A stretch of DNA of 64,000 nt. Source: Aristolochia californica. Its lineage: Eukaryota > Streptophyta > Magnoliopsida > Piperales > Aristolochiaceae. Shown piece after piece: positions 20,654-32,162 of the stretch (position 1 is the first letter of the stretch; each line of letters begins with the position of its first letter). Made by a program: the position numbers and the translations under genes. The DNA lies in NCBI GenBank assembly GCA_029961685.1, contig JARWKL010000015.1, positions 21,855,220 through 21,919,219 of the forward strand. Reading direction: 5' to 3'. The notes beneath the pieces were generated by a model. It did no database searches. It was not told where the DNA came from and was given only the letters and a program-made list of their open reading frames with translations.

Positions 20654-23600
20654 ATTAATTGATCAACTGAATTCGCTTCTGCTTAATTACTCAAAGCTAC
20701 CGAGCTTCTTTCTCTCAAAATAAATAGGTGAGCAGTGCAAAAAATTTGTATCTGGACAAAGAGCAGAGCCGCCTTCTGCCTAAAAAGGAAGGAAAAGAAT
20801 AAACTATGTTAAAAAGGCCCCGTCATTGACCTTTAAATTATGCAATGAGAGGCCAACCTTTTATATTTGCAGGAGGCCAGGTAAGGAGCTAGCGCCATCC
20901 CTGCTTGCGAACAGAGACAGGAAGGGTCCTTCCCTATTTATGTACTTGAAGAGGGGCAAAGAAGCTAATGAATTCACTTGTCACAATTGAAAACTAAAAC
21001 AAGCGGCAATATATACATGGAGATTGTGAAAGAAGCATCCATGGGAACTATAGAAACTTTATTGGGCACTCTGGCACAGCTGATGCATACTATCATCTCT
21101 TGGTATTATAGAAAACAAGACCACAGTACCAGAAGTGTATGTTTCTTCTTCATCTCCCTCTAACAATCGTTGAAAATAGGAAGTTGTAGCAGCTATATCG
21201 AACTCAGTTTTCATTTGCAGTTGATATGAATTTCTTGACTGCTCAGAGGAAGAATTTGTTCAACCTGCTGAGAACAATGGAATATAGTATAGCTTTCTTC
21301 CTCAAGTGTGAAAAAGAGATCTATGAGAAAATCAAAGAAACCACTACGAGGACAACCCTTTTTCATTTCGTACTTGCTCATGTTGATCTTTGCCTCCACT
21401 AGCTTTGATGTTGGATGCACCCACAAGATGGAGCAGATTAACCATGCAGACAAAATCTGCAAAGAGATGTCACTCAGTGTATGTTTTGACTAGAAGGCAG
21501 ACCTGATCTCATATCTTAATTCAAAGAGAAACTGTTATGCATTTATCTTGTTGAAAATGATAAGAATTTTATCAACAGAACCGAAAGTTTATATCAAGGC
21601 TAACATATGAAACAAGAAAGAAAAAGATAAAAAAATGAAAAGAAAAGGAAAAAGTTAACTCATGATCTCAGCAAGAAAGAGCAAATGCATTAGCTTTGTC
21701 ACGGAAAGTTTACAATTGGAGTCACTGAGTATCGAATAAGGGTTGTTTCATGCATTATCTCAGCAAGAAAGAACAAATGCATTAGCTTGATCATGGAATG
21801 TTCACTTTTGGAGTCACTGAGGATCAAACACACTGGTTGTTTCTCCATGTTTGCATAAAGCAACTTGACCCTAAGCTACTCTTCACAACTGGTTTTGTCA
21901 AGCTGAAAGAATTATTAGTAGAAAAATTTCGAGAAATAGTGTTACAGTTGATATGTACCAAGACAAAAATCATAAAAGTCAACATTAGAGAGGTGTAGCC
22001 TCTTGATTTCTGTTCTGTTAAATGGCATTATAGCCCAGATATGAGACACTATCTCTATCATTTAGTTTAAAATTATTGAATGTGTAAATGGAAATATAAA
22101 AGTGACTTCAGGTGTAAGCAAACTGTATAAAAAGACAATAAGAACCAGTAATAAGGATAAATACTAATACAAGTTTATCTTACACGCAGAAACTGGTTGA
22201 ATTTTCTGCTCTTCCTTTTCCTTTTATATCCTGAATAATACCAAATTTCAACTTACACAATCTCGCTAAATAATTGTGAGAATTTATAGGATAACACAAG
22301 ACGTGACTGGCGACAGTGAGTGACTACTTACCTCCAAAGTCTTCACAGTCTGGAAGCTGGGCTTTAGAACATCAAAGTCCCATCATTTTATCCCTGGAAA
22401 AAGGGGTCCATATTTTTCTTCAGTAACCTATACCCAAGCAACGTGATGGAATTTAAACAAAGTCAGATGCTTATATTAGATAATTTGACATCTATGCATT
22501 AAACAAAATACATTATCCATAAAAAAGATAGAACATGATCGGAATGCCTAAAAAAGGAAGTAAATCTCACACATATGAACTAATGATGATTCATCTTCAT
22601 ACTGAACTCAAAAGTGAATGTCTGAACAAGCTCCTAGGCCATTTTCTCTAAAATACACTTGGGATTATATAGGTGCTGAATTTGGGCAATATGTTTCCTA
22701 AATGTCTAGCCATTTGAAATGGATCTGAGGTCAATTTTGGAGATGATTTTAATGGACCCTTGTTTTCTTTAATGTCAGGAAACTTAGGTCATGCACAATT
22801 GAAGATTCTTGGGTAGGATGGAGGCAGTTATTTTAATGTGTGATTCAGCACAAGAAAAGGGATCTTGAATTAATTGGGCTCATATTTGGCTGAAAGTAGT
22901 TTGAAACCTTAACTCCTTACGCAGAAGAATATTTCAGTGGTTAAGGTTGTCAAATTTTCTTCACTCTTTTCCCATTAGTTAATAACAAGTCCCAAATCCA
23001 TCAAGTTGCAAAAGGACATACTTATAACAAACAGAGATCGAGTTAAGACAGTTAGAGGTTTGGGAGATAGGTTCCAGGTATTAAAATCCCTCAAGTGGGT
23101 TTCCCCACTCATTTGCTCTTGGTTATTTGCACTTAAGTTGTTCTCTTTTACTCTAATCCTCATTCATCTTAATTTGGTTGGATTTATCAAAACTCAGACT
23201 ATAGAAGCTGCTATTCTTGCTATGTTGAACCAGTGGAAGTGCAAACTTGCTAAATCTCTGTTTGACCTACAAATGGAAGTGCAACTTATCCAATACAGAT
23301 TTTTTCCATTACTTGTACCCATATCATCGGCATACATTGGTCCTTGTGCAGTAAATAATCTTCAATTTTAGTAGGCATTGGTGGATATAAAGTACTACCA
23401 TCCTGTAGTTGTACATGTAATCCACATCACAGGTTAATTGTTTCCAAGTGAGAGAAGTTATTGTCAGAATTTAGTCTCACACTGGATTAGTCTTGGAAAG
23501 GTTATACATTTATTTGTTGTAAAGAGGCTTCTTAATTATGACTAGCTATTTTGTAGGAAACCAGCCCAACTTCTACTGAAGGTAATCATGTATAGACCAC

Positions 23601-24038
23601 CAATATCTAGTTTCTAAATTTTATGAAAATACATCTCAGTGACAGCAGTGACTTTGGACATGATTTAATTAGGAGAAGACAATCATGGATAGGGCATAGA
23701 GGACGTTTTACAAATCTTCATTTTAATGAAGATACTTCCAATAAATATGATCATTAAATTAGAATCAGAAATTCAGTAATAAAGCATCAATTCCGATGAT
23801 TATGAATACCAAATCCACGTAAGAAGATTAAATCAGAATGAGAAATTCAACAATAAACCATTGGTTCAGGTCATTATGAAACCTTACCAAATCCTTGTAA
23901 GAAGATAAAGGCTTGCTCCATAAAGGCCCTAATCAACATACTCAGGAGGATGTGTTCACTCATTGTGAATAACTAGTAGGTCTGCCACATAGAGTCAGTT
24001 GAGGAAAGCCAGCCAGTCCTAAGCTCTTGCTGCATTAA
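20654..24038. other. intergenic DNA without a supported gene
   Basis: Only short open frames without recognisable domains occur. A 92-bp duplication lies at 21667-21850, and a weaker duplication of about 70 bp at 23763-23910 shares AAATCC-GTAAGAAGAT. Nothing else was seen. Confidence 0.6.
21667..21850. repeat. 92-bp tandem duplication
   Basis: CTCAGCAAGAAAGA-CAAATGCATTAGCTT begins at 21667 and again at 21759. GGAGTCACTGAG and GGTTGTTTC also recur at the same spacing. The copies differ at about 10-15% of positions. Confidence 0.85.
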
Positions 24039-26042
24039 TTACCAATAATCACCGCAGGAACAAAAGCCATCTTTGAAGTGGTGGAAACGATTCAAATCCC
24101 TAACAATAATTTCACGGGCATATATTCTTGATATAAACTTTGTAGCAGTGTGACAATCACCACAAATACGAAGGTTCTTTGTAACACGAAGCACTGTTCC
24201 AGGACTAGTGTTGAGAAGTCCAAAAGCAATTGCAAGCTTCTCACTATGGGCATTAAGATAGTACTCTTTCTCTTCTTCACTGACATCATGCAATACAAAG
24301 CTTGTATCAGGTATATATCCTGCCTCCTTGATCTTCTTTGGCAGATCATCCAACAACATATATATCTCCCTTGCCTGTGGATGAGACATGTCTCCTCCAT
24401 AAAACACATGAGATTTTCCATTAATCTCAGTCCAGCTACAGCCTGGGTTCTTCTTTAAACCTTGATCCTTAAGGAGGGCTCTTAACTTGTTCACCTCGTC
24501 CCACTTTCCAACTTCTGCATACATGTTTGAAAGCAAGACATAATTGCCACTGTTCTCAGGTTCTGATACAAACAACTGCCTCGCAGCTATTTCAGCAATC
24601 TCCAAATTCTTATGAGTTTTACATGCAGACAATAAGGCACCCCAAATGCTAGGGCCAGGATGAATTTCCATCCCTTCAATGAGCTGCTTTGCGTCAACCA
24701 GCCGCCCTGCTCGACCCAATAGATCAACAACACATGCATAATGCTCCATTCTTGGCTTCACGTTATGTGTACTTGTCATCTGCTCAAAGTACCATAAGCC
24801 TTGATCGACCAAACCAGAATGGCTACAACCAGATAAGAGTGCTGTGAAAGTGAACTCATCAGGTCTCAATCTGGCTCTTACCATGTTCTCAAAGGTCTTG
24901 ATAGCTTCTTGTCCCCTCCCATGAGAAGCATACGCAGTAATCATTGTATTCCAGGCAATTACACCCTTATCAATTTCACGTATTTGGTCAAAACACCTAC
25001 GAGCATCACTTAGACTTCCACATTTAGCATACATTGCTGCAAGTGCTGTTTGAACCAAAGAATTCTTATCGAACCCAACACTTTTCACATAATTATGAAT
25101 TCGAACACCTTGTTCGAGAGCTGAAAAATGAGCACAAGCAGGAAGGACACTGACAACTGTTACCCAGTTAGGCTTTGCCTCTGAATCAACCTTTACCATC
25201 TCATCGAACAAAGCTAAAGCCTTATTACCGAGCCCATTTTGAGTGTATCCAGAAATCATAGCAGTCCAAGAAATGATATTTTTGTTAGAATTCCTTCCAA
25301 AAAGTTCTTCAGCCATGGATATTTCCCCATGTTTCATGTACCCACCGATCAAAGCATTCCAGGATGAGACGTCCCGTATAGGCATTACATCAAACAGTCG
25401 CCTTGCATAGCTGATTTCACCACATTTCACATACATGTCAACTAATGAAGTACCAACATATATATCAAATTCTAAACCAGTCTGTAAACTCCGCGAGTGA
25501 AGACATTTCCCGGTCCAGATAGCTGATAATTCGGAACATGCCTTTAGCGCAAAAGGAAAAGTAAAATTGTCGAGCGGAGTGTTTTGCCCGTGCATTTGGT
25601 GGAGAAGTTGAAGAGTGGTATGCGGGTATCCGTATTGCGAATACCCGCGTATAAGAGCGTTAAAAGTGAGAGAATTGTGGATTGAGATGTTATCAAAAAC
25701 TCGTTGGGCAGACTGGAGATCCCCACAGCTGGCGTACATTGCAATAATCTTCGCACCAAGGTAGGCATCTGGATAGAGCCCACGGAGTGTCAGGTGAGCA
25801 TGGAGCTGCTGGCCTGGTTTGAGGGCGTTGGTGCCTGTTAAAATCTGGAAAACTGGAGCATAGGCTAATGAGTCTGGCACTTGGTCCTCCTTGAGATCAG
25901 AGACGAGACCCATGCAGTTCAGAAGTGTTTTCTCCATGATTTTTGTGTTTCTCAATTTGGGTTCTCGAGCAGCATCGAGGAGCAAATTCTGGAAGCGTGA
26001 AATAGAGAACTTAGAGTGGTGTCGGCCTACCTGAAATTGCAT
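24039..26042 (-). CDS. pentatricopeptide repeat protein, PLS class, DYW subgroup
   Basis: An intronless 667-residue protein, probably a mitochondrial or plastid RNA editing factor. The basic N-terminus (MQFQVGRHHSKFSISRFQN) fits an organelle presequence. PPR motifs span about residues 80 to 460, for example LGAKIIAMYASCGDLQSAQ, SLVDMYVKCGEISYARRLF and GVIAWNTMITAYASHGRG. The E region follows (IWGALLSACKTHKNLEIAE, YVLLSNMYAEVGKWDEV). The DYW domain fills the C-terminus: its deaminase-like zinc site is visible as HSEKLA near residue 599 and CGDCH near 626, and the protein ends CSCGDYW. All key residues are present, so it could be catalytic in editing. The orthologue and target are not identified. 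A second in-frame Met at residue 36 is a less likely start because it would remove the presequence. Confidence 0.95.
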   Translation of the reverse strand: MQFQVGRHHSKFSISRFQNLLLDAAREPKLRNTKIMEKTLLNCMGLVSDLKEDQVPDSLAYAPVFQILTGTNALKPGQQLHAHLTLRGLYPDAYLGAKIIAMYASCGDLQSAQRVFDNISIHNSLTFNALIRGYSQYGYPHTTLQLLHQMHGQNTPLDNFTFPFALKACSELSAIWTGKCLHSRSLQTGLEFDIYVGTSLVDMYVKCGEISYARRLFDVMPIRDVSSWNALIGGYMKHGEISMAEELFGRNSNKNIISWTAMISGYTQNGLGNKALALFDEMVKVDSEAKPNWVTVVSVLPACAHFSALEQGVRIHNYVKSVGFDKNSLVQTALAAMYAKCGSLSDARRCFDQIREIDKGVIAWNTMITAYASHGRGQEAIKTFENMVRARLRPDEFTFTALLSGCSHSGLVDQGLWYFEQMTSTHNVKPRMEHYACVVDLLGRAGRLVDAKQLIEGMEIHPGPSIWGALLSACKTHKNLEIAEIAARQLFVSEPENSGNYVLLSNMYAEVGKWDEVNKLRALLKDQGLKKNPGCSWTEINGKSHVFYGGDMSHPQAREIYMLLDDLPKKIKEAGYIPDTSFVLHDVSEEEKEYYLNAHSEKLAIAFGLLNTSPGTVLRVTKNLRICGDCHTATKFISRIYAREIIVRDLNRFHHFKDGFCSCGDYW

Positions 26043-26846
26043 CTCTCAGCGATTTACCACGCGGCAGAACCCGACCGTAGGTAGGGAGAGGAAGCGTTAA
26101 AATGAAAATGTGGGAAGAACTTAAACTACAGAAACAGAGTAAACATATCTAAGTAGGATGCTCTGCGTGATGAAGAAATAAGACTTTTGCTAGCGATTTT
26201 TTTTCGTTGGGAGAGGATGGATATTCGAGTTCCTCAGTTTTCCGATGACATTATTCTCTTTGGCATTGGCTCAGTTGATCAGAATTTCACATAAAATACA
26301 AGTAAAAGATGTCACTGGTAATTTTACAAAGCAATTTCTTTTCGTTTTTTAGTTTTCTTAGAGCGACTCTGGTTACGAGTCCTGGGACGACCTCCACATA
26401 AACCATCTCAAAGACTCCAACAACAAGTCCACATATATATTTTCCGTTAGAACCACATCAAATCCACTTATATATTCCAATTTGGAAGCCCTGGTTTCCG
26501 TTTTCTTTTTTTTTCACAAGAGAAAAAGAACAGAAGCTTTTTCTTTTCTTTTTGTGATAAGGGTCAGTAAAGAGATGCCACAAAATAATAAAATCTGATT
26601 TCTTTTCAATCAGTCACAGTGATAAGAGCAAAACGTAATTTTAAGGGTAACAAAAGACTTCCACCACCCATTGGCAGTAAAAATCCAAGCAATACTTCGT
26701 CTTCATGCCCCAAAACGAGGTGTCACTTGTTTTATATTCTAAACTTTGCTAACATGGTGCACAATTCACAGAGAAATACAAGAGTGAACCAGGTCAAACT
26801 GATAAAACATCAGCCATTTGGTAAGTCTGAAAGCTTGGATTGACCT
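26043..26846. other. intergenic between DYW-PPR promoter and MIC10 3' end
   Basis: This 0.8-kb stretch holds the upstream region of the PPR gene (minus) and the 3' flank of MIC10 (minus). I see no further gene. Confidence 0.6.
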
Positions 26847-29800
26847 CTATTTTGGAGGAGACTCATTGAATAAGTAAGAACACTCTGTGTAAGCCGTTCC
26901 AATGCCCACTCCTGCACCAAAGGCTACAGATGCCCATCGTGTCACTGGACTCCCTGAGAAGCCAACACAAAGATTATGAAAAACATGGTCACGAATCACA
27001 AAAAGTTAAACACCAAAAACATGTAATACTTGTCACACAATCTGTAACTTCACTTCCATCTTTATTTTTTTCTGTTGCAATGATACAATCTGCATTTTTC
27101 CAATTTCAGCCTGGAGAATCATCACCAAATCAAAGCACTGCATTGCCTTTTTTTTTTTTTTTAATAAGACATGCACACTACTACTGCCTTTCCCCTCATG
27201 AGAGGTGAACCCAAAATCTCACTCAAAACCCCTCATGTGATCATGCATATATCTGTAGCAACCCAATAATTCCATCAACCTTCCACATATCGGATATGAA
27301 TCTCCTATATAGGCAGCACTGGGTAGACCATGCTCACTACGGTACTTGAACGCACAAGTCTGGATGCTATAAGTCCAGCCAAAATCAAATCCAGGCAAAA
27401 ATATTTCTTGAGAAAGAAATACCAGACTATGCGAAAGAATTACAGAAGATTTAACTAAATAGACAACAAAGTAGCGAGATGGTCTTGTTCAAAGAAGCAA
27501 GTTTATTTTCTTTGTGCTATTGTATACTAATTAGAAAATAAACAAATAACTATTCTGTTATAAATAGACAATAGGGACGTGGAATATCTGAAAATTTTAT
27601 AATGATAGGGTTTCAAATAGAGAAAATACGGCAGGCATATTTATGAAAAAGTCAAAATATTGCGTCGTCGGGCTTTCACTTTTGAAAACATCGCGCTAGC
27701 ATCGATGGAGAAAACTGAGACTTTTTTAATTAGCCAGTCACTGCCTAAACTTATTCTTATTTCTCTAGATTTCTCTTTTTTAAAGGAAATTTGACCCCCC
27801 CCTCCCCTTATGACACCTCTGGTTCAGTCCCAGCTTGCATCTCCTCATCAAAGTTCATCATACACAAATCAAAGTCAAATAATAGCAAAGAAAGCCATGA
27901 AATTCAGAAATATATAAAGTTTAAGAGTTAGTTCATGCCCTATCGATCACATGTCTGCTATGACAGCAGCATAGAATTAAGACAGATATTCCATAATGCA
28001 CTTTACCAATAAATTTTTTGTCTTCATCATGTTCTTAGGCTTGCACTGGTTTATACTATCTCTGCCACTTCTCTCATCTTCTTGTATCATGTTTAATATC
28101 AAGAGGAACAGAAGCAAGTGGTATGGACTCACAATATCTCAGATCTTGTTTCTCCGAAGGACAGTAAGAATGAAGATAAGAAAGAATGCAGACTATGCAC
28201 CTCCTCATACTTATATCAATTTTAGTAATGACACAATCTACTTTATGTTGTGGTCAAGTAGAAAACAAAATTTATAAGCAGCATAAAACAACTTTGAATA
28301 TATGAATTATATTGAAGAAAAACAAATAAGTGCTGAAAATGGCACATAAGAGTTGAACCTTTCTGACAACTAGACATTTCATCATCATCACCATCATCAT
28401 CATCATTGTTAAGTTGGGTCCAAGGCCCTATCCCATAATATCCTTGGACCCAACTTAACATGGTATCAGAGCAGGTACTCATATGTGGGCCTGCACCTAA
28501 AAACTATCTACTTGTAGAACCACAAAAGAAGGCCTACACCTAAAACTATTCACTTGTAGAGCCACAAAAGAGGGCCTACACCTACTGCCTACTCCTAAAT
28601 TATCCACTTGTAGAGCCACAAAAAAAAAGATGGTCTACACGTGAGGGAGAGTGTTAAGGAATAGTCCCACACTGATTAGTGAATACAAAGATCTTGAGTT
28701 TATTAGTTGGAAAAAAAAGGTTTCCTAAGTTGACTAGTCATTTTGGGATAGGGCCTTGGACCCAACTTAACATGGTATTAGAGCAGGTACTCATATGTGG
28801 GCCTGCACCTAAAAACATCCTCCTCAAAATTTGGCATCCACCTATGCATACCAACCTCCCTCAGCCCCCTAATTCAACAATGGTTCTTATGCCTGTTGCC
28901 CTACTATGAAAAAGCCCTATGGAAATCAGCCCTGGCAGCAATTCCTAGGCACCTCTTGATAGAAAGAAATAACAGAACTTTCGAAGGAAAAAGTTGTTCA
29001 GTTGGTGGGGTCATAGAAAAGGTAATTCACAGCATCCTACTCTTGCATGGGTTACCCCCTTTCGCAAGCTCAGTCATAAGGAAGTTTTGGGGAAAATCAT
29101 ACTCTTTGGTGCCCCCAAACCTCTGGTGGTAGTAGAATATCAACCCCTCCCCCCACCCCATCAGCTTGGATCAAATTAAACTTTGATGGCTCCTGTTTAG
29201 GAAACCCAGGCCTAACAGGTGTAAGGGGAGTTTTCAGAAGCAGTTCTGGCCAGATTTTACTGGCCTTATCTGGGCCAGCTGGTTGCTGTTCATCAAACAA
29301 AGCAGAGTCCCTAGCTCTTTTGGAAGGCATTAGGCTATTCAATCAAAACTTCGGTGGCCACTTAATCCTAGAATGAGATTCTGCCCTTGCCATTGGCTGG
29401 GGAAGCAAAAAAAATCCTGCCCCAGGGCTCTAAGGAAGATTTTTTCATGAGACAGATCTGTCCTTTTTATGGCACATTGCTTGGAGTAAAATTCCCAGAT
29501 CTGCCAACCCAATGGCTGACAAGCTTGCTAAATCAGGAGTCTCCATAGCCTCTCTTTGCTCCAGGGCCTCTCTTGATATCTAGAGAAGGCTGTATTAGAT
29601 TTTTATCCTATGTTATATCCTTGGGTTGTACCCTGTGCTGTATTAGTATTGCTTTGATTTTTTTAGTAAAAGTTATGCATCATTTCAAGAAACAAAAATG
29701 CTAAAAGGTCTACAACCATAGGCCAACTTTAAGAATGCGAAGCACAAGCCATAACTTTTCCCTTCAAAGAGTAGATCAGCTTGGATTCAAAGGAAGTTCC

Positions 29801-31594
29801 TTTAGCTCCATCCTGGCGTTTCACTTGATAAAGACGCAAGAGATCATAGAAATCATGAATACAAAACTCGCAGAAAGGAGGATCCGAAAAACTTAACTCC
29901 GCTGAACAGAGCTGACTCAGAAAACAAAGTGACCTCAAGAGTTTTTTTTTTTTTAATACCCTTTTATTGTGGAAAATATATAACCAATTACATCAAGAGG
30001 GAAGAAAAGAGATTCTTAGCTGGCCAAGGGAAAAGAGTCCCCCACCACTAATGATGGCCAGGAGGCAGACCTAAGACTATGCTGCCAGGATACATCTAAC
30101 AATGTGGATAAATCTTTAATTTCATCCTAAACATACGCCATGGAGGGGTGGGGCCTCCTTTCATCCACCTCATTACAATCAAAGAGTCACCTTCAATCAG
30201 TCCTAAATGGCTTCAAGCCTTGAAGCAAAGCCCAGATGTCAGTTTCGGCAGTCACAAGAGCCAATGGGAGCTGAGAAAGTCAGAAGGGTAGGGCCCAGAC
30301 GATCTCTAATGCTGCCCCCCATGCCTGCAGGACCAGGGTTCACATTAGACCTCTCATTGCAGTTTAGCTTGAGAGAATATTGAGGAGGGGGAGCACATCA
30401 TAATTCTGAGTTGGAGTTTGGGAAAAGGCAGCCACTGTTTTCTGATAATGGATAATGGAGCTTCATCTTCCTAACTTCCCAATAGAACCTTATTAGAGCC
30501 CTATTCAACTCAAGGGATTAAAGCTTTTCTCACTATCCATAAGATAATCTCTTCACATCCATTTTAGATTTATAGAATTGGATCACTATCCCTTGTAATT
30601 AAAGCCAGTTTTAACATGGCAGTAGGAACCTCTTTGCTACTGAAAATGTCTTAACTCCAGCAGTCAAAACCAAATAGTCTTCCTTTGCAAAGGACCACTG
30701 GCCCCTGATTATTAGCATGAATGCACTAACTGTGTTTCAGCTAAAAAAAATCTCTCAACTGCCAAAATCTAACCTTAAAAACCATAAAAAAATTAAACAA
30801 CTAAAAAATCTAGAGAAAATTATCTAAAAGAAAAATCTTTTAGAGCTTATCCTAATTGATTTAAACACCCGCTAAAAATTGCAAATAATATGCGATATCT
30901 ATTGTCATTACATCTGTTGATTTACCCAAGTAATCCACTTTGAACGGAAATTGTGGTTCAGAAGCATATGGGAGCAAACCCTGACGAGACATTACGGTTT
31001 CCAATTTTACACTGTAAACCAAAGCATATCCGTAAATATCTGTGTCTTTACTCCAACCAGATAAGCAAAACGGAAAGCAATAACATAATACGATCGATTA
31101 ACCAGAATCCTTATTTTGATAGGACATACTGAGCGATATATACAGGAATATTCATGGTATATAATCGAAGTATCGCTCCAAGTGAGAAAATTATCCGAAG
31201 AAAGATACGAACAAAACCCCATAAATTATCACATTGTGATTTACAGGTACTTCTAGATCTGCCTACTAATGCTTCCTAACCGTGATTTAAAAAAAAGCCC
31301 ATCCTTACAGAGGTTGTAAACAACAACGCAAAATAGCAGATTTCAATATAAAATGAAATAGAACATAATACAATCACCATTTTAAAAACATAAGCGCGTA
31401 GAATGTGCACAAAAATTCACAGTTACGCTCAATAAATTTAGAAAAAAAGGGGGGAAAAACTCACTGAAGAAAACAAGGCCACCGGCAGCTCCGGCCAAGG
31501 AGGAATACACCACCCGGCGGATGGAGAGATCAAGGCAGGCGTCCCACTTTGCGTTTATGTCGTACCGTGGTGGGATTTCCTCTTTTGCCGCCAT
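26847..31594 (-). CDS. MIC10: MICOS complex subunit MIC10
   Basis: Two exons, 31594-31465 and 26953-26847, encode 78 residues. The join has matching phase and sites TTCA|GTGAGT and TTCTCAG|GG. MIC10 is a small inner-membrane hairpin protein of mitochondria that oligomerises and bends membrane at cristae junctions. The N-terminus RYDINAKWDACLDLSIRRV is the conserved family signature. The first membrane segment has a Gly motif (LAGAAGGLVFF), and the second has the MIC10 GxGxGxG motif (FGAGVGIGTAY) after RSPVTRWASVA. The length matches family members. The 4.5-kb intron holds a TRIM-like element and two LINE remnants. The gene is divergent from the AC19 gene. Confidence 0.93.
28381..28406. repeat. 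CAT microsatellite
   Basis: An interrupted CAT/ACC trinucleotide run directly abuts the left end of the TRIM-like element in the MIC10 intron. Confidence 0.9.
28407..28815 (+). mobile_element. TRIM-like retrotransposon with rearranged 5' LTR
   Basis: A full LTR lies at 28652-28772 (TGTTAAGGAATAGTCC to CCCAACTTAACA). It is preceded by a polypurine tract, GTGAGGGAGAG (28641-28651), and followed by a primer-site variant TGGTATTAGAGC. To the left, 28438-28460 repeats the LTR end (CCTTGGACCCAACTTAACA) and is followed by a perfect initiator tRNA-Met site, TGGTATCAGAGC (28461-28472). The internal region is only about 180 bp, built from three degenerate repeats around CACTTGTAGAGCCACAAAA. This size fits a terminal-repeat retrotransposon in miniature. 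The part left of the first LTR end (28407-28434) is an inverted copy of the LTR end. A second primer site and internal start follow the full LTR to about 28815, as in tandem TRIM arrays. Confidence 0.8.
28816..29690 (+). mobile_element. L1-type LINE 3' fragment (RNase H) in MIC10 intron
   Basis: The plus strand encodes a zf-RVT-like tail (LLIERNNRTFEGKSCSVGGV) and an RNase H domain (IKLNFDGSCLGNPGLTGVRG, KAESLALLEGIRLF, WSKIPRSANPMADKLAKSG) with at least two stop codons. It starts at the end of the TRIM-like element and has no clear 5' region. It is opposite in orientation to MIC10 and is a dead fragment. Confidence 0.8.
29941..30480 (-). mobile_element. second LINE RNase H remnant, minus strand, with poly-A tail
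   Basis: A T run at 29942-29953 marks the poly-A end on the minus strand. Upstream, the minus strand encodes PGPAGMGGSIRDRLG and EGDSLIVMRWMKGG-PPW, degenerate RNase H motifs of plant L1-type LINEs, with stops and frameshifts. It lies about 0.25 kb from the other LINE fragment, tail to tail. Confidence 0.7.
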
Positions 31595-32162
31595 CGGAGA
31601 AGCAAGAAAGATGGATGCGAGAATTGGGATTTCCTCTTTTCTTGTTCAGGTGCGAGGCGTTGGACCAGGTGATTTTGGGTTGAAGTAGGGTTGGTTCGAG
31701 TTTCATACCGGTTCTCATTTAACCCTTCTTAAACATCTAATAACAGTAGTAGCCGTAAATGCTTGAGTGATTAGGGTTTACGTGTATTTAAATTTGTATA
31801 TTTCTAGTGTTTTAGTTTGAAAATTGGGTAATAGATTTAGTAAACCTATTCATTCCCAGTTTTATGACTCAATTTTGAAGTGAATTTCATAAAAAATAAA
31901 GCCTTAGCCAATGAGGTGATTGGGTCCGATCAATCCTAGTTCTAATTGCCAGTTGAACCGATGCTGAAGGCATAATGACATGACTTGTCTTATAAAAGAG
32001 ACAAGACTCGAAGCCAAAGTGTCATCAGGCAGCACTCTCTCTCGAACGATTGCTTCACTGAGAACTGAGAAGCAGCGCTTTCTCTCCGTCAGTCGCTGAG
32101 AACTGAGTAGAGCTTTCTCGCCTTTGACGTGGACGTTCCTCATTCCCTTCTCTGGATTATCG
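31595..32162. promoter_or_regulatory. shared upstream region of the divergent MIC10 / AC19 genes
   Basis: MIC10 starts at 31594 on the minus strand. The presumed AC19 5' UTR exon ends at 32162 (TTATCG|GTAGGC). The intervening stretch of under 570 bp must hold both promoters and leaders. It contains TTAGGGTTTA at 31771-31780, a telo-box often found upstream of plant translation and Pol I/III machinery genes. A shared promoter is inferred from spacing. Confidence 0.55.

Noticed and set aside
28381..28640. Short repeats in the MIC10 intron considered as a CRISPR-like array
   Set aside because: Repeats are adjacent, degenerate and part of a TRIM-like retrotransposon interior in a plant genome; no unique spacers of even size.
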